From Phenylobacterium montanum (lineage in GTDB: Bacteria; Pseudomonadota; Alphaproteobacteria; Caulobacterales; Caulobacteraceae), in the NCBI RefSeq assembly GCF_018135625.1, contig NZ_CP073078.1:1240001-1304000 (forward strand): a DNA stretch of 64,000 bases, written 5' to 3'. Positions 1 through 7,576 of the stretch are shown here, one piece after another. The notes under the pieces were generated by a model that saw only the letters and a list, made by a program, of their open reading frames with translations, did no database searches and was not told the DNA's origin. The stretch's first letter is position 1. Every line of letters begins with the position of its first letter. Position numbers and translations under genes: made by a program.

Positions 1-627
1 CTGGAGCGCGCGCAGGGTGTGCAGGTAGTTGGAGCGATGGGTGTAGAGCACGCCCTTGGGGCTTCCCGTGGTGCCGGAGGTGTAGCAGAGGCCGGCCGGG
101 GTCTCCTCGTCGAAGCCGCCCCAAGCCACAGCGGCGCCGTGCGCTTGCAGCAGCGCCTCATAGGCCCAGGCCCTGGCCTGACCGCCGGCCACCGGACCGG
201 GCGCCGCCTCCTCGTCCAAGAAGATGACGTGCTCGAGCCCGGGGCACAGCGGGAGGATTTCGTTCACCAGCGGCAGAAGGTTCGCCGCCGCCGCCAAGAC
301 CCGGTCCTCGGCCTCGTTGACCATCGCCGCCAGATGGGCCGCAGTCAGACGCGGGTTGAGCGTGTGACAGACCAGGCCAAAGCCCATGGCCGCGTAGTAG
401 GTTTCCAGGTGGTGCTGGGTGTTCCAGGCCAGGGTCGCGATCCGGTCGCCGAAGCCCAGCCCCAGCGACGCCAATGCGCCCGACAGCCGATTGCTGCGCT
501 CGTGCAGCGCCGCATAGCCGATACGTCCGGCGACCTGGCCAGCGTCGGCCGTGACCACCGCCTGCTCCCCCGACCATTTGGCGGCGTGATCGAGGAACTT
601 GTCTACCGTTAAGGCGTAGGACTGCAT
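1..627 (-). CDS. Acyl-CoA ligase (AMP-forming), C-terminus outside window
   Basis: The N-terminal 209 codons of an AMP-dependent synthetase/ligase run off the left edge. The start is the ATG at 625-627 (protein begins MQSYALTVDKFLDHAAKWSG). Two family marks are visible: the region HTLNPRLTAAHLAAMVNEAE around residue 75, typical of medium/long-chain acyl-CoA ligases of the AlkK type, and the adenylate-binding P-loop YTSGTTGSPKGVLYTHRSN close to the edge at plus-strand positions 20-80. Such enzymes activate a fatty or aryl acid with ATP and CoA in the cytoplasm. The substrate cannot be read from this part. Family assignment is firm; the narrower AlkK-like label is inference. Confidence 0.88.
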   Translation of the reverse strand, partial: MQSYALTVDKFLDHAAKWSGEQAVVTADAGQVAGRIGYAALHERSNRLSGALASLGLGFGDRIATLAWNTQHHLETYYAAMGFGLVCHTLNPRLTAAHLAAMVNEAEDRVLAAAANLLPLVNEILPLCPGLEHVIFLDEEAAPGPVAGGQARAWAYEALLQAHGAAVAWGGFDEETPAGLCYTSGTTGSPKGVLYTHRSNYLHTLRALQ

Positions 628-704
628 GGTCAGACAGACGGGCCTGCAAAACAAAGCTCGGCCGCCGGCTGGACTAGCCAGCACGGCGGCCGCAAGGGGG
701 ACCG

Positions 705-2951
705 CTAGAAGGTCTTCATGACGCTGACGCCGAACTGGCGCGGCGCGCCGGCCAGGCGGATCGGCGACAGCAAGGCGCTGACATAGTGGTCGTCGGTGAG
801 GTTGTAGGCGTAGCCGGTGACGACATAGCCGTTATGGGTCCAGGCGAGTGAAGCGCCCACAATGTCCCGCGCCGCCAGGTAGTCGCCCTGAGCCCGGTTG
901 TCGAACAGCGTTCCCCACTGGTCGGAGATGTGGCTGTAGGTCATGCCCGGCGTCAGGGTGTCACCGTCGTTCAGGTGGAAATTGTAGCTGGCGCCGAGGT
1001 TGAAGGTGAAATTGGGCGCGTAGGTCTGCGGATGCCCGCCGAGATTGATACAGAAGGCGCTCGCCGGTCCCTTGGTCGGATTGCAGACATGTCCGTCGGT
1101 GCCGACCCTGGGATCCTCGGAATAGAACGTGCCGAGCTCGGTATGCTCCAGGCCCAGGCCCGCATTGAGCGAGAAGTCTCCGAACACCGCCTGGACCGAG
1201 CCTTCGACCCCGTAGAGCTTGGTGCGCCCGGGGACGTTCTCCTCGGTCTGGCTGAAGAACGACGGGTCGTTCGGCAGGGGAATGATCACCTGGAAGTGCT
1301 GGAAGCTGTTGTCGTAGGCGCCCACCTGCAGCCGCACATGGTTGTCGAACAGGCTCGACTTCCAGCCGATCTCGTAGTCGGTCACATATTCCTGCTTGAA
1401 CGGCGGGGGCATGTAACCGCCGAAGAAGTAGAGCGGCGTGTTCAGGCCGCCGGGCTTGGCCCCGGTGGCGACGAAGGCGTAGAGGAAATTGTGTTCGTTC
1501 AGGTTCCAGTTCAGCGTGACCTTGCCGGTGAGGTTGTTGCCCTTCTCGCTGCCGTTCATGCTCCAGCTGTAGCCGTACGGAATGAGTTCGGGGATGTAGA
1601 AGGTCCCGACATTCTTGGTGAACCAGTTGGTGTAGCGGGCGCCGACCTGTAGCTGGAAGCCGGCCGGCAGGTCGTAGCTGACCTGACCAAACACCGCCCA
1701 ATTGTAGGTCCGGTTTGTCCCGTTCAGGTCTTCGTCATAGACGCCGTGCGGTACGCCGATTTCGAACCCTCCATACGGGAAGTTGTAGGTGATGTTCCCG
1801 TAGTAGGCCCCGAGGATCCAGGTCAGCGGCCCCTTGCTGGGCGAAATGACGTTGAACTCCTGGGACAGGGTCGTCGTGTCCACGCCCTCGTCGATCATGT
1901 AGTTGCTGCCGGTCGGCGCCGCGGCTGTCGGCCCGGTCCAGGCGGTCCCGTCGATGTCGCCGGTCCAGGCCGACCGGCTGGTCGCGCCGCTGGTGACCGA
2001 CCGGAAATCGACGCCGCCGTCGGTCACATAGTCGATCTTGATCGTGCTGCGCACGAACTGGTCGATCGCCGAGGTGTGCCAGTTGTTGGCGAAATTGAAC
2101 AGGCTGCCGGTCCCGTTCACCTTGCCGGTCTGCGGATTGATGATCGCGTCGCCGAAGTATCCGCCGTTGTTCAGGTAGTCGTAGTCCAATTTCGCGAGCA
2201 CCGAGAGGTGCGCGTCGGGCTTCCAGAGCAGCGACAGCCGGAAGGCCCCCCACTTGACGTTGGGATCGCCCGTCCAGGGCCCTGAGATGTGGTAGAAAGT
2301 ATCGCGATACTGCCCGTCGAAGGCCACCCGCGCGGCCAGGGTGTCGCTGATCGGGAGGTTCACGGCGCCCTGCAGGCCGGTGTCGTTGTAGTTGCCGTAA
2401 TGCCCCAGCAGATAGCCGTCGTGGCCGCCGCCGATGACGGGGTTGTTGGTATTGACGATGATCGCTCCGCCGGTGGCGTTCTGGCCGCTGAAGGTGCCCT
2501 GCGGGCCACGCAGCACCTCGACGCCGGCCACGTCGAAATAGGGCTCTTCCTGGATGTAGCCGGGGAAGGTGGCCGCACCGTCGCGATAGGTGATCACCCC
2601 CGTGGACGTCTGGGTGTTGTGCTCGCCCTTGCCGATGCCGCGGATGTCGACGTCGTTACCCTGGCCGAAATTGTTGACCGTCAGCGAAGGGCTGACGAAC
2701 TGCAGCTGGTCGACCGTGAACACGCCTTGCTTGGAGAGATCCTTGCCGTTGATGACGGTGGCGGCGATGGCGGTCTTCTGCAGGTTGGTGGTGCGGCGTT
2801 CGGCGGTGACGACCACCTCGCCGATCTTGCCCGCGCCGCTGTTCGAGCCCGACTGCGCCGCGGCAGGCGCCTGAGCCGACTGGGCGGCCGCCGAGCCACC
2901 CCATCCCAAAGCGATCACCGAAGCGCTGAGCCAAAGTGCGTGAAACTTCAT
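705..2951 (-). CDS. TonB-dependent outer-membrane receptor
   Basis: A 748-residue TonB-dependent receptor that would take up a large or scarce substrate across the outer membrane using ExbBD-TonB energy. The chosen ATG at 2951 begins a signal peptide (MKFHALWLSASVIALGW...AAAQ) and has a strong purine-rich Shine-Dalgarno GGGGAAGGGGAGGG just upstream; the open frame extends 28 codons further but lacks these features. A TonB-box-like EVVVTAERR is followed by the plug with VEVLRGPQGTFSGQNATGG, and the barrel ends in an aromatic residue (VSVMKTF). The subfamily is the one abundant in Caulobacterales and sphingomonads; the substrate is unknown. The divergent neighbour is a GH1 glycosidase, so a glycoside is possible, but this is inference. 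Confidence 0.93.
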   Translation of the reverse strand: MKFHALWLSASVIALGWGGSAAAQSAQAPAAAQSGSNSGAGKIGEVVVTAERRTTNLQKTAIAATVINGKDLSKQGVFTVDQLQFVSPSLTVNNFGQGNDVDIRGIGKGEHNTQTSTGVITYRDGAATFPGYIQEEPYFDVAGVEVLRGPQGTFSGQNATGGAIIVNTNNPVIGGGHDGYLLGHYGNYNDTGLQGAVNLPISDTLAARVAFDGQYRDTFYHISGPWTGDPNVKWGAFRLSLLWKPDAHLSVLAKLDYDYLNNGGYFGDAIINPQTGKVNGTGSLFNFANNWHTSAIDQFVRSTIKIDYVTDGGVDFRSVTSGATSRSAWTGDIDGTAWTGPTAAAPTGSNYMIDEGVDTTTLSQEFNVISPSKGPLTWILGAYYGNITYNFPYGGFEIGVPHGVYDEDLNGTNRTYNWAVFGQVSYDLPAGFQLQVGARYTNWFTKNVGTFYIPELIPYGYSWSMNGSEKGNNLTGKVTLNWNLNEHNFLYAFVATGAKPGGLNTPLYFFGGYMPPPFKQEYVTDYEIGWKSSLFDNHVRLQVGAYDNSFQHFQVIIPLPNDPSFFSQTEENVPGRTKLYGVEGSVQAVFGDFSLNAGLGLEHTELGTFYSEDPRVGTDGHVCNPTKGPASAFCINLGGHPQTYAPNFTFNLGASYNFHLNDGDTLTPGMTYSHISDQWGTLFDNRAQGDYLAARDIVGASLAWTHNGYVVTGYAYNLTDDHYVSALLSPIRLAGAPRQFGVSVMKTF

Positions 2952-3033
2952 CGCCCTCCCCTTCCCCAAATTGGTCGCGCTCTTGCGGCGCGCACCCTGA
3001 CGCTGCCCTTCACTCGCTAGCCTGTCAATACTC

Positions 3034-3051
3034 ATTCATTCGTGACTGAAT
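3034..3051. promoter_or_regulatory. Imperfect palindrome between TonB receptor and GH1 gene
   Basis: The 18-bp sequence reads ATTCA-N-TC-NN-GA-N-TGAAT, with 14 of 18 positions symmetric. It lies 83 bp upstream of the TonB receptor start and 122 bp upstream of the GH1 start, in the divergent intergenic region. Size and symmetry fit a TetR-type operator, but no regulator gene is adjacent and the assignment is tentative. Confidence 0.35.
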
Positions 3052-3172
3052 ATGTTGACCCTGGTCGCGAACGCCGCATAGATGGCTGACGGAGGAAAGC
3101 CGGCCAGGACGTCATCGTGCGAGGTCATGAGCCCAGCGCGCCGGACGCCGTTCGAATAGGGAGCGCTGCAGA

Positions 3173-4471
3173 ATGATCAGCCGCAGGACGATCTTGGCGG
3201 CCGCTGGGGCCGCCACGCCGGCGCTGTCGGCCGAGGCCAAGGCAGTAGCGCGCAAGGCGCCGCCAGGCTTCCTCTGGGGCACGGCGATCTCGGCCTATCA
3301 GAGCGAAGGCGGCAACACCAACACCGACTGCTGGCTACTCGAGAACCTGACCCCCACGGTCTACAAGGACCGTTCTGGCGACGCCTGCGACAGCTACCAC
3401 CGCTTCGCCGAGGACATCGCCCTCAACGCGGCCCTGGGCTTCAACTGCTACCGCTTCGGCATCGAATGGGCGCGCATCGAGCCCAGCCCGGGCAAGTTTT
3501 CCAACGCCGAACTGGACCACTATGAGAAGGTGCTGGAAGCCTGCCACGCGCACGGCCAGACGCCGGTGGTCACCTTCAACCACTTCACCGTCCCTTTGTG
3601 GTTCGCGGTGCGTGGCGGCTGGGAGCAGGCCGACGCCGCCGACCTGTTCGCCCGCTATTGCGAGCATGTGACGCAGCGCCTCGGCCCCCTGATGGGCCGG
3701 GCGACCACCTTCAACGAGGCCAATGTCCAACTGCTGGTGCAGGTGATGGGCCAGATCCTGCCGCACTCGCCGACCACCGGCCAGATGCTCGAGGCGGCCC
3801 GCCGCGCCACCGGCTCGGAACGGTTTTCGTCGATGGTCTACGCCAATCCGGACGTCACCCAGCCGATCCTGCTGGAGGCCCACCGCAAAGCCTATCAGGC
3901 CATGAAGGCCGCCCGCCCCACCCTGCCCGTCGGGATCAGCCTGACCACCCAGGACATCCAGGCCGTGGGCGAGAACTCGCTCGCACCCCAGATGGAGGCC
4001 AGGCTCTATGGCGGCTGGATCGACGCGGCGAAGACCGATGCCGATTTCATCGGTGTACAGACCTACACCCGCTTCCGCTTCGACAGCAAAGGCTGGGCGC
4101 CCTTCCCGCCCGGCGCAGAACTGACCGCCGCGGGCTACGAGTTCTATCCCCAGGCCCTCGCCGCCACCATCCGCTGGGCGCACAAGACCATCGGCAAGCC
4201 GATCTACGTCACCGAGAGCGGCATCGGCACGGACGACGACAGACGCCGCATCGCCTTCATCGACCAGGCGCTGGACGGGGTGCGCGCCTGCCTGGACGAG
4301 GGCCTCCCGGTGCACAGCTATCTCTACTGGTCGCTGCTGGACAATTTCGAGTGGTCGTCGGGCTTCGCCAAGCATTTCGGCCTGGTCGCGGTCGACCTCG
4401 AAACCTTCAAGCGCACGCCCAAGCCCAGCGCCTATCACCTGGGCCGTCGAGCGAAGTTGAGCCTTCTTTGA
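3173..4471 (+). CDS. Glycoside hydrolase family 1 (beta-glucosidase-like), Tat-exported
   Basis: A 432-residue GH1 enzyme, close to the usual family length. The N-terminus SRRTILAAAGAATPALSAEA is a twin-arginine export signal, so the enzyme should act in the periplasm or outside. The GH1 marks are PPGFLWGTAISAYQSEGG near the start, the acid/base motif TFNEAN (in place of the common TFNEP) and the nucleophile motif YVTESGIG near residue 345 (family ITENG). The fold ends with SYLYWSLLDNFEWSSGF, the sugar-binding segment of the family. It should hydrolyse beta-glucosides or related glycosides with retention of configuration. It is divergent from a TonB receptor, which may import or sense the same class of compound. 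Confidence 0.92.
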   Translation: MISRRTILAAAGAATPALSAEAKAVARKAPPGFLWGTAISAYQSEGGNTNTDCWLLENLTPTVYKDRSGDACDSYHRFAEDIALNAALGFNCYRFGIEWARIEPSPGKFSNAELDHYEKVLEACHAHGQTPVVTFNHFTVPLWFAVRGGWEQADAADLFARYCEHVTQRLGPLMGRATTFNEANVQLLVQVMGQILPHSPTTGQMLEAARRATGSERFSSMVYANPDVTQPILLEAHRKAYQAMKAARPTLPVGISLTTQDIQAVGENSLAPQMEARLYGGWIDAAKTDADFIGVQTYTRFRFDSKGWAPFPPGAELTAAGYEFYPQALAATIRWAHKTIGKPIYVTESGIGTDDDRRRIAFIDQALDGVRACLDEGLPVHSYLYWSLLDNFEWSSGFAKHFGLVAVDLETFKRTPKPSAYHLGRRAKLSLL

Positions 4472-4521
4472 ACGAGGGCGACGGCGCCGCCGCCGATCCG
4501 GGCTAATGCGGTCCATCCATC

Positions 4522-4962
4522 TCAGCTCACCATGAGCTGTAAGCCGTTCAGCACCCGCGCAAGGGCAGGCTCGACGCTCTTCAATTCGTCCAGATGCGCG
4601 GCGGTAAGGTCGGCCAGCATGGCTGTCGCGTGCGGGGTCAGGGCGAGTTCGGCGCGGCGCCGGTCACGGGGCGAATGGGTCTTGGTCACCAGGCCCGCCT
4701 CGACCATGCGCACGACCAGCTCGGCCGCGGTATGCGGGGCGATCAGAAGCCGTTCGGCCAGAAGGCCCACTGACGGCGGCTCGGCGCCCATGTGGCCGGC
4801 TATGGCCAAGAGCGCCTGGTGTTGTTGCGGCGGCAGGCCGGCGCGCGCAGCGGCGGCCTCGCTGAAGGCCAGGAACCGGCGCAGCTGATAGCGGAACTCG
4901 GCGATGGCCGCATAGTCACGCCGGGAGAGGCCGGGCCGGCCCTCAGAATCATCCCCGCTCAA
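4522..4962 (-). CDS. MarR-family transcriptional regulator
   Basis: A 146-residue winged-helix protein of the MarR family. It carries LLAERLLIAPHTAAELVVRMVEAGLV (recognition-helix region, quoted in part) followed by the wing THSPRDRRRAELALT, the classic D-x-R wing signature. Start: there is no in-frame ATG; the frame opens with TTG at 4962, seven bases after AGGAG, while the nearer ATG is out of frame and stops after two codons. It is divergent from the ClC channel gene with only about 70 bp between, and a near-perfect palindrome sits in that gap, so it probably represses itself and the channel. The ligand is unknown. Confidence 0.88.
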   Translation of the reverse strand: MSGDDSEGRPGLSRRDYAAIAEFRYQLRRFLAFSEAAAARAGLPPQQHQALLAIAGHMGAEPPSVGLLAERLLIAPHTAAELVVRMVEAGLVTKTHSPRDRRRAELALTPHATAMLADLTAAHLDELKSVEPALARVLNGLQLMVS

Positions 4963-4988
4963 GTCATCGCTCCTTTGGACTAGATAAT

Positions 4989-5001
4989 ATCGTAATACGA
5001 T
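4989..5001. promoter_or_regulatory. Palindromic operator between marR-like gene and ClC gene
   Basis: ATCGTA-A-TACGAT is a perfect inverted repeat with six-base arms and one central base, in a locally AT-rich stretch. It lies 27 bp upstream of the MarR-type start (4962) and 30 bp upstream of the ClC start (5031), the expected place for a MarR dimer to control both promoters. Binding by the adjacent regulator is inference. Confidence 0.55.
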
Positions 5002-5030
5002 GTATATGCGGCGCCCGCGAGGAGCATTTG

Positions 5031-6830
5031 ATGGCCAGGGATACCGCCGAAATGAATCGATCCGCCCCCCAGCCCAGGATCCTGGCCGACTTCACCGCCG
5101 ACCGTCGACTCCTGATGCTGACAGCGATGGCGCTGCTGGTCGGGACTGGCGGGGCGTTTGCAGCCATCGTGCTCATCAAGCTGATCGCCCTCGTCACCAA
5201 CCTCATCTGGTTCGGGCGGGCTGACCTGGTTTCGCGCTCCCTGGCTGGAGCCCACCGCGGGCCGTGGATGGTGGCCGCGCCAGCCCTGGGCGGCCTCGTC
5301 ATCGGGCTGATGGCGCGGTTCGGCTCGGAAAAGATCCGCGGCCACGGCATCCCCGAGGCGATCGAGGCGATCCTGATCGGCGGCAGCCGCATGTCGCCCA
5401 AGGTAGCGGTGCTGAAGCCCATATCCTCGGCCATCTCCATCGGCAGCGGCGGGCCTTTCGGCGCCGAGGGGCCGATCATCATGACCGGCGGCGCGATCGG
5501 CTCGCTGTTCGCCCAGTTCTTTCACTTAAGCGCGGCAGAACGGAAGACCCTCCTGGTCGCCGGCGCGGCGGCCGGCATGACCGGCATCTTCGGCACGCCG
5601 GTGGCCGCGGTCCTGCTGGCGGTCGAATTGCTGTTGTTCGAATGGCGCCCCAGGAGCTTCATCCCGGTCGCGGCGGCGGCGGTCACGGCGATCTCCTGGC
5701 GGCCGATGCTGTTCGGGCCGGCGCCGCTGTTCCCGTTCTCGGGCGACCCACAGCTTCCCTGGTGGGGCCTGATCGCCTGCGCGGGGCTCGGTGTCGCCGC
5801 CGGACTGCAGTCGGGCCTGCTGACCAAGCTGCTCTATGGCCTGGAGGACGCCTTCGAGCGCCTGCCGATCCACTGGATGTGGTGGCCGGCCCTCGGCGGA
5901 ATCGTGGTCGGCCTGGGCGGCCTCGTCGAGCCGCGGGCGCTGGGCGTCGGCTACGACGTGATCGGCGACCTTTTGAACGGCCATTTGCTGGTGCAGGCTG
6001 TGGTCGCGATCCTCCTGGTCAAGGCGGTGGTGTGGCTGGTGGCGCTGTCGTCCGGCACCTCCGGCGGGGTGCTGGCGCCGCTGCTGATCCTGGGTGGGGC
6101 CATGGGCTGGCTGGTCGGGCTGACCCTGCCGGGATCACCCGGCTTCTGGGCGCTTCTGGGCATGGCGGCGATGATGGGCGGAACCATGCGCTCGCCCCTG
6201 ATGGGCGCGGCCTTCGCTGTAGAACTGACCGGAGATGTGCGCATGCTGGCTCCGCTCTTGGCGGCGACGGCGGCGGCCTACATGGTCACGGTGCTGCTGC
6301 TGAAGCGCTCGATCCTGACCGAGAAGATCGCCCGCCGCGGCCAACATATCACCCGCGAATATGGAATCGACCCCTACGAGTTGACCCGGGTCGCCGAGAT
6401 GATGATCACCCCGGTCGACGCCCTGGACGCCCACCTGTCGGTGCCTGCAGCCGTGGCGGTGCTGGAGAGCGGTGAGCACCGCGTCTATCCGGTAGTCGAT
6501 GGCCGGCAGCGGCCCGTGGGCCTGGTCTCGCGCGCCGACGCCCTGCGTTGGAAGGTCGAAGGCGGGCACGAGGGCGAGACCTTGGGCGAACGGGTCTCGG
6601 ATTCGGGGCTGGCCGTGGTCCATCCCGAGGATGTGGTCGCCCGCGCGGTCGACCTGATGCTGGAGGCCGACCAGGGCCGCATTCCGGTGACCGACGCCAA
6701 GACCGGTGAACTGATGGGCCTGCTGACCCGCAAAAACCTTCTCCAGGTCCGCTCGGCGGTGCTGAGGTCCGAGGGCGAACGGCGCGCCTATTTCAGGCCG
6801 GGCCGGCGCAGCGCGGGGGGCGAAGCGTAG
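5031..6830 (+). CDS. ClC-family chloride channel/antiporter with CBS pair
   Basis: A 599-residue ClC protein with a C-terminal CBS pair. The ATG at 5031 has GAGGAG about seven bases upstream; the TTG one codon earlier is less likely. Ion-pathway motifs in order: GHGIPEAIEAIL (family GSGIP, with His for Ser), GSGGPFGAEGPIIM, which keeps the gating glutamate of G-x-EGP, and SGTSGGVLAP (family GGxFxP). Many hydrophobic helices follow through about residue 425. Two CBS domains (about 455-505 and 520-580) end the protein and suggest nucleotide control. It moves chloride or another anion across the inner membrane. Its 3' end overlaps the convergent methyltransferase gene by about 43 bp. Confidence 0.92.
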   Translation: MARDTAEMNRSAPQPRILADFTADRRLLMLTAMALLVGTGGAFAAIVLIKLIALVTNLIWFGRADLVSRSLAGAHRGPWMVAAPALGGLVIGLMARFGSEKIRGHGIPEAIEAILIGGSRMSPKVAVLKPISSAISIGSGGPFGAEGPIIMTGGAIGSLFAQFFHLSAAERKTLLVAGAAAGMTGIFGTPVAAVLLAVELLLFEWRPRSFIPVAAAAVTAISWRPMLFGPAPLFPFSGDPQLPWWGLIACAGLGVAAGLQSGLLTKLLYGLEDAFERLPIHWMWWPALGGIVVGLGGLVEPRALGVGYDVIGDLLNGHLLVQAVVAILLVKAVVWLVALSSGTSGGVLAPLLILGGAMGWLVGLTLPGSPGFWALLGMAAMMGGTMRSPLMGAAFAVELTGDVRMLAPLLAATAAAYMVTVLLLKRSILTEKIARRGQHITREYGIDPYELTRVAEMMITPVDALDAHLSVPAAVAVLESGEHRVYPVVDGRQRPVGLVSRADALRWKVEGGHEGETLGERVSDSGLAVVHPEDVVARAVDLMLEADQGRIPVTDAKTGELMGLLTRKNLLQVRSAVLRSEGERRAYFRPGRRSAGGEA

Positions 6831-7576
6831 GACAGAGCCGCCTTCGCCTGAGCGGTCACGGCGCCGATCACAACCACCACGGGCCCACTTGGCCCCATAT
6901 CCGCCATGGCCGCCCCCAGGGCTTCGAGATCGGCCGCGCGCGCTTGAGCGGCCGGCCGGCCGGCGTCTTCGACGATCAGGCAGGGCGTCGCAGGCGAGCG
7001 GCCCTCTGCGATCAGGCGTTCGGCGACCGCGCCGGCGGCGTCGCGGCCCATATAGAGCGCCAGTGTGGTGTCGGCGGAGACGAGACCGTCCCAGCCCTCG
7101 GTCTGCAGGGCGCCGTCGGTCAGGCGCGCGGTGGCCAGGACCAGGCGGCGGGATTCGGCGCGATGGGTCAGGGGGAAGGCGAACTGGGCCGCCGCCGCGC
7201 TGGCGGCGGTGACGCCGGGAACGATCTCGACCTTGACCCCGTGGGCTTCCAGGAAAGCCCGCTCCTCGCCCGAACGGCCGAACACCGACGGGTCGCCGCC
7301 CTTCAGCCGCACCACCTTCAGGCCCCGGCGGGCCAGGCGCAGCATCAGCCGGTTGATGGTTTCCTGCTTCATGCTGGCCTCTCCGGCGCGCTTGCCGGTG
7401 CGGATGCGCACGCAGCCGCGGGGCGCCAGGTCGACCACCTCGTCCAGCACCAGGGCGTCGTAGAGCAGGGCCCCGGCGCTCTCGATGGCGCGGGCGGCGC
7501 GCAGGGTCAGAAGGTCGGCCGAGCCGGGCCCGGCGCCGACCAGCAGCACCTCGCCCAAGGCAGGATCATGCAGCAT
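6788..7576 (-). CDS. cobA: Uroporphyrinogen-III C-methyltransferase (sirohaem branch)
   Basis: A 262-residue SUMT enzyme that methylates uroporphyrinogen III at C-2 and C-7 with S-adenosylmethionine to give precorrin-2. Visible motifs: GEVLLVGAGPGSADLLTLRA at the N-terminus, YDALV, VVRLKGGDPSVFGRSGEE, and PGVTAASAAAAQF. It is the last gene of the nitrate cluster, so its likely job is sirohaem supply for NirB, although cobalamin use is possible. Three starts are possible: 7603, 7585 and 7576. I chose 7576 because AGGAG stands nine bases upstream; all three overlap or abut the nasA stop (7566), implying translational coupling. No dehydrogenase/ferrochelatase domain (CysG-type fusion) is attached. 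Confidence 0.92.
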   Translation of the reverse strand: MLHDPALGEVLLVGAGPGSADLLTLRAARAIESAGALLYDALVLDEVVDLAPRGCVRIRTGKRAGEASMKQETINRLMLRLARRGLKVVRLKGGDPSVFGRSGEERAFLEAHGVKVEIVPGVTAASAAAAQFAFPLTHRAESRRLVLATARLTDGALQTEGWDGLVSADTTLALYMGRDAAGAVAERLIAEGRSPATPCLIVEDAGRPAAQARAADLEALGAAMADMGPSGPVVVVIGAVTAQAKAALSYASPPALRRPGLK

